IMG/VR virus record: IMGVR_UViG_3300031612_000002
Location: 53,471-117,470 of that record
Length of the DNA: 64,000 nt
Strand: one strand, 5' to 3'
Source: a virus
The notes under the pieces were generated by a model, which was not told where the DNA came from, ran no database searches, and saw only the letters and a list, made by a program, of their open reading frames with translations. Positions within the stretch are counted from its first letter, which is position 1, and the number at the start of each line of letters is the position of its first letter. The position numbers were made by a program, and so were the translations under genes. Below, piece by piece: positions 15,036-23,947 of the stretch.

Positions 15036-15100
15036 TCATTGTTGAGCAATGAGATATATGGCAACGTTGACGAAATAGTTTATAGGAACACACTATTTCG
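15036..15100 (+). promoter_or_regulatory. Two hairpins in the leader of dnaJ-clpA-pepA
   Basis: The 161-nt gap before dnaJ has a 6-bp hairpin TCATTG-TTGAG-CAATGA at 15036-15052. A perfect 9-bp hairpin, CGAAATAGT / ACTATTTCG with a 12-nt loop, lies at 15071-15100, 15 nt before the ATG. A late-like TTAAATACAG lies at 15005-15014. The second hairpin could mask or protect the ribosome entry region. Confidence 0.4.
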
Positions 15101-15115
15101 ACAATAAGAAACACT

Positions 15116-15811
15116 ATGAAACAAACAAACAGCAATCCTTGGGATATACTAAACATCGCGACAACTTCGTCCCAGGAAGAGATAAAACACGCATTTAAGC
15201 AACTTGCAATGAAGCATCATCCAGATCGTGGTGGTAAAGCGGTTGATTTCAATCGTATTGCGGTAGCATACGAGCAATTACGAAAGAGTACTATTGTACC
15301 TATTATTGTAACTCCACATACACATTTGGTAAATGTAAAATTAACAATCAAGCAGCAGATAGAAGGTGTAGATGATTACATTGAGACAGATACTGGCGAG
15401 ATATTAAAAGTAACAATACCAGCAGGATCTAAGTTAGATGATAAGTATAAAGTGAACACACCTATTGACAAATATATTGTTAATATCAAAGAATTATCAC
15501 ATAAAGCATTGACAAGACACGGTTTATCGCTTATAATGAATATCACAATTGATATTGTAGATGCAATGCGAGGCAGTGTAATTCCAGTAGTAGGTCCGTG
15601 TGATGAACATTTAGAAATAGAAATTCCAGCGGGAACGTCAGATGGTAAAGTTATTGTTGTTCCACAAAAGGGATTGATGAATAAACTAACAAAGAAGCGT
15701 GCAGCTTTGCACATTATTGTAAATACAAAAATCCCAACATTAGATACTGATACTAGTATCGATCAATTTATATTAAGGTTAAGAGAATGTCAGAAATTGA
15801 AAACATTGTAG
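15116..15811 (+). CDS. DnaJ/CbpA-like J-domain co-chaperone
   Basis: 231 aa. J domain at about residues 6-60 with HPDRGG and flanking helices. After a short linker comes a beta-rich DnaJ C-terminal domain (IKQQIEGVDDYIE, TIPAGSKLDDKYK, EIPAGTSDGKVI). There is no zinc-finger or long Gly/Phe region, so it is CbpA-type. It stimulates DnaK and presents clients. It overlaps clpA by 25 nt, implying coupled synthesis with an unfoldase. Confidence 0.88.
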   Translation: MKQTNSNPWDILNIATTSSQEEIKHAFKQLAMKHHPDRGGKAVDFNRIAVAYEQLRKSTIVPIIVTPHTHLVNVKLTIKQQIEGVDDYIETDTGEILKVTIPAGSKLDDKYKVNTPIDKYIVNIKELSHKALTRHGLSLIMNITIDIVDAMRGSVIPVVGPCDEHLEIEIPAGTSDGKVIVVPQKGLMNKLTKKRAALHIIVNTKIPTLDTDTSIDQFILRLRECQKLKTL

Positions 15812-18063
15812 TTCGCGCAATTGATCTAGCGAAAAGTCACAAGCATGAATATGTGACGCTAGAGCATTTGGCTTTGGTCATTTTAGATGACACAGCAGTA
15901 CGTATTATGTGTTATGAAATACAAGCAGATTGTGAGAGTATCCAAATAGCGATTGAAGATTATCTAGCAGCAGAATGCGATGAATTGGTTATGTCATCAG
16001 ATGAAGAGGTCACACCACGTAAGACACAGATGTTAGAGCGAGTATTCAATCGTGCTATGACACAGGCTGTATTTTACGGAAAGAAATCAATCAACAATGT
16101 TGATTTACTGTTGAGCATCTTGTCAGAAGAGCAATCAGTAACTGCACACTACGCATACGAGTGTGGGTTAGATAAGCATTCATTGTCAGCATGGTTACAT
16201 GACGTGAATATGGCAGTTGGCGATGCGTTGTCCGATGGCACGGGCGCCCGCACCACTAGTGCACCATCACGTCAAGCAGCAGCACCAACTGCGCTTGAGC
16301 AATTCACTGTTAATATGAATGAAGAATCGAGTAATTATGATGATGTAGTTGGTCGTCGTGATGAGTTGCGAGATCTTGTACAAACATTAGCACGTAAGAA
16401 GAAATCCAATGCAGTATTGGTAGGTGGTAGTGGTGTTGGTAAAACTGCTATTGTAGAAGGATTAGCAAAACTTATCGTAGAAGATGAAGTACCAGATGTT
16501 ATTAAAGGCAAAACAGTATTGATGCTCGATATGGCAAAATTGGTTGCAGGTACTAAGTATCGTGGTGATTTTGAAGAACGCATGAAATTACTTGTAGAAG
16601 AATTAGAAAAGCGCGACGATGTCATATTGTTCATTGATGAAATTCATATGGTGATCGGAGCAGGATCTACGAGTGGCGGGTCAGGTGGAATGGACGCAGG
16701 TAATTTACTAAAACCATCATTATCTAGCGGCAAATTAAAAGTAATTGGTGCAACCACAGATCAAGAATATCGTAAATTATTTGAAAAAGAAGCAGCATTG
16801 GCACGACGATTCACTAAGATTAATATTGAAGAACCATCTGTAGAAGAAGCAAAAGTGATTCTGCGTAATGCAGCAATGTCATATGAAATTCATTATGGGT
16901 TTGAGATTGAACCATCTGCGTGTGATTTGGCAGTTGATTTAAGTGCAGAGTATGTATTTAATAAGAAATTACCAGATAAGGCATTTGATGTAATTGATCG
17001 CGCATGTGCATTCAATAAGATTCAACCTAGCGACGATCAAGTTACATTGATAACTGACGAAGCAATTCGTGCAGAATTATCTCGCTATACTGGTATCCCA
17101 GCAGAGCATTTGGGAACTAAAGCAGAAGAACAAACAAGTAATAAACATACTCAAGTAGAGACATTCCTACGAAACAATGTATTTGGACAAGAAGAAGCGA
17201 TCAATCGTGTAATCAATTCAATTACCATTAGTTTAGCAGGATTAAAAGAACCAAACAAGCCTATCGCAAGTTATCTATTCACTGGTCCCACTGGTGTTGG
17301 TAAAACTGAAACAGCGAAGCGATTATCAGAATCGATGGATATGAAACTTGTACGATTTGATATGAGTGAGTATCAAGAAGCACATTCAGTATCTAAGTTA
17401 ATCGGTTCACCTCCTGGTTATGTCGGACATGGTGACGGCAAAGCGGGAGATGGTTTGTTGATCACTGCATTGGAAGATTCACCAAATTGCGTATTGTTGT
17501 TAGACGAAGTAGAAAAAGCACATCCAGATATTATGTCAGTATTATTAGCATTATTGGATGATGGTGTAATCACGTCTAGTACAGGTAAAAAGGTATCGGG
17601 TAAGAATTCAATCATCATTATGACATCTAACTTAGGTGCACGTGAAGGTTCAAAGAAAGCGATTGGATTTGGTGATCAAGCATATAACGCGTTAGCAGTT
17701 AATGAAGCAATCAACAAATTCTTTGCACCAGAATTCCGAAATCGCTTAGATGGTATTGTACAATTTAATGCATTAAAATTAAAATATATGCGCAGTATCG
17801 TACTAAAGTTCTTGGGACAATTAGAAGGTTATATCGCAGCACGTGGTGTTGAGATTGAATGGGATGAAAGTGTATTAGTATTCCTTGAAACAGAAGGTTA
17901 TGATCCAGCGATGGGTGCACGACCGCTGTCACGACTAATTAACGAGCGTATTAAATTACCATTAGCAAAGCATATTATGAATGACACCATCTCTGAAAAA
18001 CTGATGATCAGTTATACAGACGGTGAAGTGTTAATAACAAATAAAGAACTGGAGGCAGTGTGA
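15787..18063 (+). CDS. clpA: ClpA-like AAA+ unfoldase
   Basis: 758 aa, the length of E. coli ClpA. An N-terminal Clp repeat domain (about 1-145) is followed by an AAA1 domain with Walker A GGSGVGKTA (about 213) and Walker B LFIDEIH, then AAA2 with GPTGVGKTET (about 500) and LLLDEVEKAH. There is no ClpB-type middle domain. An IGF tripeptide in AIGFGDQ at about 625 matches the ClpP-docking loop, so it could deliver proteins to host ClpP. Sandwiched between dnaJ and pepA with overlapping ends. No clpS in the window. Confidence 0.9.
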   Translation: MSEIENIVVRAIDLAKSHKHEYVTLEHLALVILDDTAVRIMCYEIQADCESIQIAIEDYLAAECDELVMSSDEEVTPRKTQMLERVFNRAMTQAVFYGKKSINNVDLLLSILSEEQSVTAHYAYECGLDKHSLSAWLHDVNMAVGDALSDGTGARTTSAPSRQAAAPTALEQFTVNMNEESSNYDDVVGRRDELRDLVQTLARKKKSNAVLVGGSGVGKTAIVEGLAKLIVEDEVPDVIKGKTVLMLDMAKLVAGTKYRGDFEERMKLLVEELEKRDDVILFIDEIHMVIGAGSTSGGSGGMDAGNLLKPSLSSGKLKVIGATTDQEYRKLFEKEAALARRFTKINIEEPSVEEAKVILRNAAMSYEIHYGFEIEPSACDLAVDLSAEYVFNKKLPDKAFDVIDRACAFNKIQPSDDQVTLITDEAIRAELSRYTGIPAEHLGTKAEEQTSNKHTQVETFLRNNVFGQEEAINRVINSITISLAGLKEPNKPIASYLFTGPTGVGKTETAKRLSESMDMKLVRFDMSEYQEAHSVSKLIGSPPGYVGHGDGKAGDGLLITALEDSPNCVLLLDEVEKAHPDIMSVLLALLDDGVITSSTGKKVSGKNSIIIMTSNLGAREGSKKAIGFGDQAYNALAVNEAINKFFAPEFRNRLDGIVQFNALKLKYMRSIVLKFLGQLEGYIAARGVEIEWDESVLVFLETEGYDPAMGARPLSRLINERIKLPLAKHIMNDTISEKLMISYTDGEVLITNKELEAV

Positions 18064-19481
18064 GCGAATATGAAAATAATTCAGCAATCGTAGTTGAATA
18101 TAAATCAAAGTATTACAAAGTATTAGACAAAGCAACTAAGGGACAGTTACAAGCAGCATGGGATATGAACAATTCCAGTAAAGATGATGATATGATTGAA
18201 GTATCATATCCATCTGGATTGTCTGTACACGCAGTGCTTATTGTAAAAACAACAGCAGCGACAGATGACGAATTCCGTAATCTTGGTGGTAAATGTTTTT
18301 CCAAATATAATAAAAAGCGCAGTCATGTTTATTTTGAGTTTAATGATAAGACCTCTGCGTCTATCATCGAAGGTGCACGTCTTGCTGCATACTCATTCAG
18401 CAAGTACAAGACAGATTACGCAAGTGATGCGTTTACATATATTCACGGTACAGATTCAATAAAAACCATTGAAGAAAGTGTATTCTTAGCACGTGACCTA
18501 GTTACTGAGCCGGGTAACGAACTGTATCCAGAAGAGTACGCGGATCGTATCAACCAAATGTTAACACCGTTAGGTGTAACGGTAAAGGTCATGCATGAGA
18601 AGTTTCTACGTAAACTAGGATTTGATCTACTATTGAGTGTTGGTGAAGGTTCTGATCGTGACAGTTATGTTGTTGTGATGGAATACATGAATGCTGGTAC
18701 AGATGCAGCACCACTTGCTCTAGTAGGAAAAGGTGTTACATTTGATTCTGGTGGTATCTCACTAAAGCCTGGAAAGGGTATGGGTGATATGAAGACTGAC
18801 ATGGGTGGTTCAGCAGCAGTGGTTGGTGCTATGCATGCAATTGCTTCACAGAATGTAAAAGCCAATGTAGTAGGAATCGTAGGACTTGTAGAAAACATGC
18901 CGTCTGGTGGTGCAACCCGTCCAGGAGATGTGATTGGGTCATTGAATGGTCAAACAGTTGAGAACTTGAATACAGATGCAGAAGGTCGCTTAGTACTTGC
19001 TGATATTCTAACATATGTACAAAATGAATACAAGCCATCAGAGATCATTGATTTGGCAACATTAACTGGTGCTATTTTGGTAACACTGGGTCACGAAGCA
19101 GCAGGCTTGTTTAGTAATTCTACTGGTTTCGCTAGTCATATTGCATCAGTTGGTTCAGATGCGGGAGAGAATTATTTCCGTATGCCGATGGGCAAAGTAT
19201 GGAATAAGATGATTGATTCGCCTATTGCAGATATGCAGAACATTGGTGGTCCGTATGGTGGTTCTACCACAGCAGCAGAGTTCTTATATCGTTTCGTTGA
19301 TAGTGATACTCCATGGGCGCATTTGGATATTGCTGGAATGGCATGGACTGATAGTCCTAAAGATACAACACCAAAAGGTGCAGTAGGATTTGGCGTGCGT
19401 ACCCTGTACGATATCGCTTGTGGGTTAACCCACGACCAACCAACGACTCACTGGGCGATTGATCCAGATATGCAATACTAA
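18060..19481 (+). CDS. pepA: Leucyl aminopeptidase, M17 family
   Basis: 473 aa, full length. GTG start at 18060 inside the clpA stop, behind GGAGG. The two-metal catalytic domain shows VGKGVTFDSGGISLKPG, DMKTDMGGSAAVVG and NTDAEGRLVLAD, with the metal and catalytic Lys, Asp, Glu and Arg residues of M17 enzymes. It removes N-terminal residues from peptides; some homologues also bind DNA. Placed after ClpA, it could finish degradation and recycle amino acids (inference). Confidence 0.93.
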   Translation: MSEYENNSAIVVEYKSKYYKVLDKATKGQLQAAWDMNNSSKDDDMIEVSYPSGLSVHAVLIVKTTAATDDEFRNLGGKCFSKYNKKRSHVYFEFNDKTSASIIEGARLAAYSFSKYKTDYASDAFTYIHGTDSIKTIEESVFLARDLVTEPGNELYPEEYADRINQMLTPLGVTVKVMHEKFLRKLGFDLLLSVGEGSDRDSYVVVMEYMNAGTDAAPLALVGKGVTFDSGGISLKPGKGMGDMKTDMGGSAAVVGAMHAIASQNVKANVVGIVGLVENMPSGGATRPGDVIGSLNGQTVENLNTDAEGRLVLADILTYVQNEYKPSEIIDLATLTGAILVTLGHEAAGLFSNSTGFASHIASVGSDAGENYFRMPMGKVWNKMIDSPIADMQNIGGPYGGSTTAAEFLYRFVDSDTPWAHLDIAGMAWTDSPKDTTPKGAVGFGVRTLYDIACGLTHDQPTTHWAIDPDMQY

Positions 19482-19504
19482 TCATTAAGTACTCTCTTTA
19501 TAAT

Positions 19505-19513
19505 GATAAATAC
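19505..19513 (+). promoter_or_regulatory. T4-type late promoter
   Basis: GATAAATAC within TAATGATAAATACTATTATTA. The same 21-nt context recurs before 20076. Confidence 0.7.
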
Positions 19514-19539
19514 TATTATTATAAAGAGAGATTAATCCA

Positions 19540-20013
19540 ATGGCATTTAGAGGCATACAAACAACAAATTTAATAAGTACAGACACAGCATTTGATGATT
19601 CTTTACTTATATTAAATAAATCAGGAACTACCCCAGAAGATGTGGGATTCTTAGGAAGAATCGGTGCATCATCTTATGCTGGACTGATAAAAGATTCCGA
19701 TTCTGGAAAATTCATTCTAATTGATTCGATTACGTTAAGTTCACAGACTAACAATGATGTCAGTGCAATGGACGCAAGTCTGGTAAAAGGTACACTAGAC
19801 GTTGGTACAATCAATGCGTCTGTTATCAACACAGATGTCATGAATATAAGCACGACTGAGTTCGTACTACCAAAAGGTACAGAAGCACAACGTCCTACCA
19901 ACCCCGTAGAAGCACAGATGTTTTTCAATACAGAAACCAAAATGTTTGAAGGATATGACGGAACATCATGGATACAACTAATCCCCGCTACATTCGTACC
20001 AGCTACGCCATAA
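19540..20013 (+). CDS. Putative tail-fibre/baseplate-associated structural protein
   Basis: 157 aa behind a late promoter and AAAGAGAG. The C-terminal part (LPKGTEAQRP, AQMFFNTETKMFEGYDGTSW) is a recurring motif in phage tail-fibre-type proteins. The N-terminal half is beta-rich. It begins a block of adhesin-like genes. Confidence 0.65.
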   Translation: MAFRGIQTTNLISTDTAFDDSLLILNKSGTTPEDVGFLGRIGASSYAGLIKDSDSGKFILIDSITLSSQTNNDVSAMDASLVKGTLDVGTINASVINTDVMNISTTEFVLPKGTEAQRPTNPVEAQMFFNTETKMFEGYDGTSWIQLIPATFVPATP

Positions 20014-20043
20014 TCACAACATAGTTAACGCTATCTCTTTAAT

Positions 20044-20052
20044 GATAAATAC
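20044..20052 (+). promoter_or_regulatory. T4-type late promoter
   Basis: GATAAATAC in a context nearly identical to 19501-19521, 24 nt before ATG 20076. Confidence 0.7.
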
Positions 20053-20075
20053 TATTATTAGAATAGGAGTATCTT

Positions 20076-20252
20076 ATGGCTAAGATAGCAGAAACAGTCA
20101 TCGTGATTAAAGCAAGTAAATTGTTAAAAGATGGTGAAGAATCAATAGAAGTATTAGATAGCGAAGCAATCGCCCAACTTACAGCAGTAATTGAAGAATT
20201 GGCTGGTGTTGGTGTATTGATTGAAATTGAAACATTAGACGGACAAGAATAA
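20076..20252 (+). CDS. Small acidic late protein, 58 aa
   Basis: ATG 20076 behind AATAGGAG to TAA 20252. Starts MAKIAETVIVIKASKLL and ends IEIETLDGQE; helical and acidic, no signal. One base separates it from the next gene. Probably a virion or assembly protein, judged only from promoter and place. Confidence 0.6.
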   Translation: MAKIAETVIVIKASKLLKDGEESIEVLDSEAIAQLTAVIEELAGVGVLIEIETLDGQE

Positions 20253-20253
20253 A

Positions 20254-20625
20254 ATGGCTAGTTCAACAGTAATTTTAACAAACAAGGCAGAAATGTCATA
20301 CACAGGCGATAAAGCCAGAGGTGATGGATTTTATGGATACAGTGATGGTTTACATACCGTTAGTTTTCATGTAAATAATTTCACGGGTCGTATTTGGTTA
20401 CAAGCAACATTGCTTGATTCTCCAACAGAAGCCGATTGGTTCAATATTGCATTAGCAACAGCAACTGAATATTTGCAGATAGATGGCACATCGGCAACAG
20501 AAGGTGTCACATTTGTTGGTAATTTTGTATATGTACGTGCAAAAATAGACAGAACGTATTTGGTTGATCAGACATATGATCCATCAGTGCATGGCTCGGT
20601 AAACAAAATAGTATTAATGATTTAA
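20254..20625 (+). CDS. Putative virion structural protein, 123 aa
   Basis: Beta-rich with GDKARGDGFYGYSDGLHTV and FTGRIWLQATLLDSPTEADW, a combination I recall from structural proteins of marine T4-like phages next to tail-fibre genes. No catalytic motif. Cotranscribed with 20076 and the fibre gene at 20637. Confidence 0.65.
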   Translation: MASSTVILTNKAEMSYTGDKARGDGFYGYSDGLHTVSFHVNNFTGRIWLQATLLDSPTEADWFNIALATATEYLQIDGTSATEGVTFVGNFVYVRAKIDRTYLVDQTYDPSVHGSVNKIVLMI

Positions 20626-20636
20626 GGAGTTAAAAA

Positions 20637-23078
20637 ATGGCAATTAACGCAGCAAGGCCACGTGCAGTCACTGATGGATCACAATCAGGTATCGTTGATA
20701 CCGAAATGCGAGTAACGCATGGTGATTTATTAAAGTATGACGCAACAAAGAAAATGTATGTACCAGCATCTGGTAATACGTTTGCACTAAGTGAGTTTTT
20801 CAATGACCTTGATGTCATTTCACTTGCGGATGTTAATTCAGCAATTGATGCCCATGCAATAGCAGGTGCAAGCAATGGCGACGCTATTGATTTGTCATCA
20901 TATGCAACCGATGCGCAAGTACAATCATTATTCGCTGCATATGTACCAGTTGTAGATTATACCAATGTAACAAACACACCATCATTGGCATCATATGCAA
21001 CTAGTGCATACGTAGATCAACAAGTAGCAGCAGTTGCTGTATTCAGTGGAAATTTTGCTGATTTGGTTGGCACACCTACAATATTCAGTGGTAGTTATAG
21101 TGATTTACTCAATGTACCAATTATTCCAAGTATTGATGGATTATCTACGATTGCGTATGTAGATCAACAAATTGCAGCAGTAACACATCCAGCAACTGAT
21201 TTATCTGCACATGCATTGATAAGTAGTTTGCCAACTGATGTAAATGAATTAACAGACACAACTGGGCTACTTACGACGGATTTATCTGCGCATTCAACCA
21301 TAGCATACGTTGATCAGCAAATTGCAAATGTAAGTGGTACTGATCTTAGTGATTATGTAACTTCAACTTCATTAACTAGTTCGCTTGCAGGATATGCATT
21401 GACATCGTCTGTGTTCGGTGGTAGTTATACTGATCTAACTAATGTACCACAAGATTTGGTAACAACGGGTTATCTTGCGAATACATTAGCAAGTTATCAG
21501 CCATCTATTGATTTAAGTGGGTATGCATTAACGACTTCTTTATTCAGTGGTGACTATACAGATTTAACTAACAAGCCTACAGTATTCAGTGGCAATTTTG
21601 CTGATTTGATCGGTACACCTATCATATTCAGTGGTAGTTATACTGATTTGACAGATCAGCCAATTATTCCAAGTATTGCTGGATTATCAACGATTTCATA
21701 TGTAGATCAACAAATTGCAAATGTCGCTGGTGGTGGTATTATTGATTTGTCTAGTTATGTAACAGATGCAGAGTTAGCAACATCATTGGCAGATTATCAA
21801 CCAACAGTTGATTTAAGTTCATATGCAACTACTACTTCACTAAACACTGCTATTTCAGCAATCGTACACCCAACTATACCAACAGACGTACGTGACTTAA
21901 CGGATACCACAAGTTTGTTAGGCGGTGGTGGAACGACCAATTATAACGATTTAACTAACACGCCGACAATCCCAAGTATTGCAGGATTGGCAACAGAAAC
22001 ATATGTGACTAATGCAATTAGCAGTGCAAGTATCGCTGCCATTAGTTCAATAAATGACTTAAATGATGTTGCAATAGACGGTACAGAAGCAAATACACAT
22101 ACTCTTATGTACAATGCATTGAGTTCAATGTGGGAGAATGTAGACTTATCAGAAAACTGGGCAAGTAAAGATTATGTCACATCGCAATTATCATCATTTA
22201 GTACAGATGGCACAATTGATTTAGAAGGATATGCTAGAGAAAGTTGGACAATACAGAAATTAGTAGAACGCGGAAACCACTTTAGTGGAAACTATAATGA
22301 TTTAGTGAATCGTCCTATATTGTTTAGTGGTGATTATAATGATTTATACAATACTCCAACAGAACAATCTGCATCGTTGTCACTTACATTAGTCGACAAT
22401 GTATTAGCATTAAGTAACGGAAACCAGATTGACTTAGGTGATCTTGCATTAGATTATAACAACTTTACAAACTCGCCGACATTGTTTACTGGCGATTACA
22501 ATGCGCTAATAAATTTACCAGTACTGTTTAGTGGTAATTATTTAGACCTAGCCAATAAGCCTTATATTCCGAGTATTGCCGGGTTAGCAACTGAAGATTT
22601 TGTTAATAACCGATGGGCAGAACCAGATATTACTGGTGATAGAAACTTCACTCATAATGTTGAGTTTAGAGCAGACATTAGACAAGTAGCAAGTGGGGTA
22701 TCAACTACTGCACAGAAACGTGACTTGGTATTTGCAATACAAACTACTGATGCAATAGAAACAGAAGTATCATTTAGTGATAGTACTTATATTACATTAT
22801 CTGATAATACAACTGCTAAATTTACTGCTACCTATGTTGCTACTAGTGGCACTGTACATGATAGTTTTAAAGTTACTGGAATTGTTCACAAGATGGCAGG
22901 TAATTTGGTTGCAATCGGAAATAATAGTTATGAAGTAACACAAGATAGTGATTCTGGATTCACTGGTGTAGTATCAGTCGATAGCGTTAACGATAGAATG
23001 ACAGTTACAGTTCAAGGCGCAGCCGCTACTACTGTAGACTGGGTTGTATTTGTTGAACTAACAGAAGTAACACGATAA
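20637..23078 (+). CDS. Repetitive tail-fibre/adhesin protein
   Basis: 813 aa. Residues about 80-650 carry many imperfect repeats of the type F-S-G-x-Y-x-D-L-x-N-x-P followed by IPSIxGLxTxxYVDQQIA, alternating with S-S-Y-A-T segments. These are typical of long trimeric phage fibres. The C-terminal ~170 residues (from EFRADIRQVASGV) form a different beta-rich domain that may be the tip. SD is AAGGAG. The repeats are also visible in DNA and could recombine, changing fibre length. Confidence 0.8.
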   Translation: MAINAARPRAVTDGSQSGIVDTEMRVTHGDLLKYDATKKMYVPASGNTFALSEFFNDLDVISLADVNSAIDAHAIAGASNGDAIDLSSYATDAQVQSLFAAYVPVVDYTNVTNTPSLASYATSAYVDQQVAAVAVFSGNFADLVGTPTIFSGSYSDLLNVPIIPSIDGLSTIAYVDQQIAAVTHPATDLSAHALISSLPTDVNELTDTTGLLTTDLSAHSTIAYVDQQIANVSGTDLSDYVTSTSLTSSLAGYALTSSVFGGSYTDLTNVPQDLVTTGYLANTLASYQPSIDLSGYALTTSLFSGDYTDLTNKPTVFSGNFADLIGTPIIFSGSYTDLTDQPIIPSIAGLSTISYVDQQIANVAGGGIIDLSSYVTDAELATSLADYQPTVDLSSYATTTSLNTAISAIVHPTIPTDVRDLTDTTSLLGGGGTTNYNDLTNTPTIPSIAGLATETYVTNAISSASIAAISSINDLNDVAIDGTEANTHTLMYNALSSMWENVDLSENWASKDYVTSQLSSFSTDGTIDLEGYARESWTIQKLVERGNHFSGNYNDLVNRPILFSGDYNDLYNTPTEQSASLSLTLVDNVLALSNGNQIDLGDLALDYNNFTNSPTLFTGDYNALINLPVLFSGNYLDLANKPYIPSIAGLATEDFVNNRWAEPDITGDRNFTHNVEFRADIRQVASGVSTTAQKRDLVFAIQTTDAIETEVSFSDSTYITLSDNTTAKFTATYVATSGTVHDSFKVTGIVHKMAGNLVAIGNNSYEVTQDSDSGFTGVVSVDSVNDRMTVTVQGAAATTVDWVVFVELTEVTR

Positions 23079-23093
23079 TTATTTTCAATAAAA

Positions 23094-23119
23094 GATAAAT
23101 ACAATTAGTGCAAAAGCAC
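23094..23119 (+). promoter_or_regulatory. Late promoter with 5-prime hairpin
   Basis: GATAAATAC 23094-23102 is followed at the expected transcript start by GTGC-AAAA-GCAC (23108-23119). The same unit precedes 23535. Confidence 0.65.
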
Positions 23120-23147
23120 ACAAAATTAAAATTAAAGGAGTCAAATT

Positions 23148-23414
23148 ATGACAACTAAAGTAAACAACACATGGGCAGTAGGACAATTCGTAACAGGATC
23201 TGTAGATCACTTCACACTAACAGCAGGCGGGGCAATCGTTGCAACAGACCTAGAAGCAATCACCGTGGCAGTAGCACAAAAAGCAACAATCGTTTTAATC
23301 GGTGCACTTGGTGATACTACTCTTAACATCGCAATCGAAAATGACGGCGCTTGGACAGCAGCAGACCTAGAAGCAGCATTGACAGGTTACACAGTAGCAG
23401 TTCTTGCATACTAA
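23148..23414 (+). CDS. Small putative virion protein with WTAADLE motif, 88 aa
   Basis: Behind a late promoter with 5-prime hairpin and SD AAAGGAG, and followed by a strong terminator, so it has its own mRNA. Ala/Thr/Val-rich, beta-like, no Cys or Lys-rich region. The C-terminal WTAADLEAALTG matches the paralogue at 23535. The expression signals suggest an abundant virion component such as a decoration or fibre-associated protein (inference). Confidence 0.65.
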   Translation: MTTKVNNTWAVGQFVTGSVDHFTLTAGGAIVATDLEAITVAVAQKATIVLIGALGDTTLNIAIENDGAWTAADLEAALTGYTVAVLAY

Positions 23415-23437
23415 TCTAAGTTGAAATTAACAATTTT

Positions 23438-23461
23438 AAAACCACCTTCGGGTGGTTTTTT
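23438..23461 (+). terminator. Rho-independent terminator with UUCG loop
   Basis: AAAACCACC-TTCG-GGTGGTTTT followed by T residues, between the two WTAADL genes. Confidence 0.93.
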
Positions 23462-23483
23462 ATTGGCCAGAAATAATTAAAAA

Positions 23484-23509
23484 GATAAATACATATAGTG
23501 CAAAAGCAC
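23484..23509 (+). promoter_or_regulatory. Late promoter with 5-prime hairpin, second copy
   Basis: GATAAATAC 23484-23492 and GTGC-AAAA-GCAC 23498-23509, matching the unit at 23094. Confidence 0.65.
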
Positions 23510-23534
23510 AGATAATTAAAAAGGAGTCATAAAC

Positions 23535-23840
23535 ATGGCAACACGTAATCCAGCAAACGAAATCGAATTTAACGTAGTTAACTTTGGTGCAACAGTATCA
23601 ATTTTTGCAATAGCAGGCGCAACAGGTGCAGACGCACAAGTAGCACCAGGCGAAGACATGGAAGCATTCATCGAAGCAGTACAGATGAAAGGCACATCAT
23701 TGGGACTTGGCGTATTTGCATCAGGCGCATTCAACGTTTATGTTGAAGGTTCATCTTGGACAGCAGCAGACCTACAAACAGCAGTACAGGCAACTGGCGG
23801 CGTTTTCGCAGCAGCAACTGTTACTGACGGCGGACTATAA
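23535..23840 (+). CDS. Small putative virion protein with WTAADLQ motif, 101 aa
   Basis: Paralogue of 23148 in its C-terminal part (SSWTAADLQTAVQATGG) with a different N-terminal half. Own late promoter, 5-prime hairpin, SD AAGGAG and terminator. Gly/Ala-rich and acidic. Likely virion surface or fibre-associated; function unknown. Confidence 0.65.
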   Translation: MATRNPANEIEFNVVNFGATVSIFAIAGATGADAQVAPGEDMEAFIEAVQMKGTSLGLGVFASGAFNVYVEGSSWTAADLQTAVQATGGVFAAATVTDGGL

Positions 23841-23861
23841 GACTAACGTTTTAAGTTAATT

Positions 23862-23900
23862 AAAAAACCGAGTATGTTTTCCTGCATGCTCGGTTTTTTT
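23862..23900 (+). terminator. Rho-independent terminator
   Basis: Stem AAAAAACCGAGTATG / CATGCTCGGTTTTTT with one G-U pair and an 8-nt loop, ending in T7. Confidence 0.93.
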
Positions 23901-23914
23901 ACGGCTTGACTTTA

Positions 23915-23922
23915 TATAAATA
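23915..23922 (+). promoter_or_regulatory. Consensus T4 late promoter
   Basis: Exact TATAAATA followed by CTATCATA, 26 nt before ATG 23948. Best match to the T4 late consensus in the structural region. Confidence 0.8.
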
Positions 23923-23947
23923 CTATCATATAATAGAGGAAGTAAAT

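Noticed and set aside
20880-22620. Repeated sequence considered as CRISPR or tandem-repeat array
   Set aside because: Repeats are in-frame, imperfect, coding and of irregular spacing, typical of a tail-fibre gene.
23906-23947. TTG start extending the membrane protein upstream
   Set aside because: The extension would translate the consensus TATAAATA late promoter and the SD; ATG 23948 has AGAGGAAG at good spacing.
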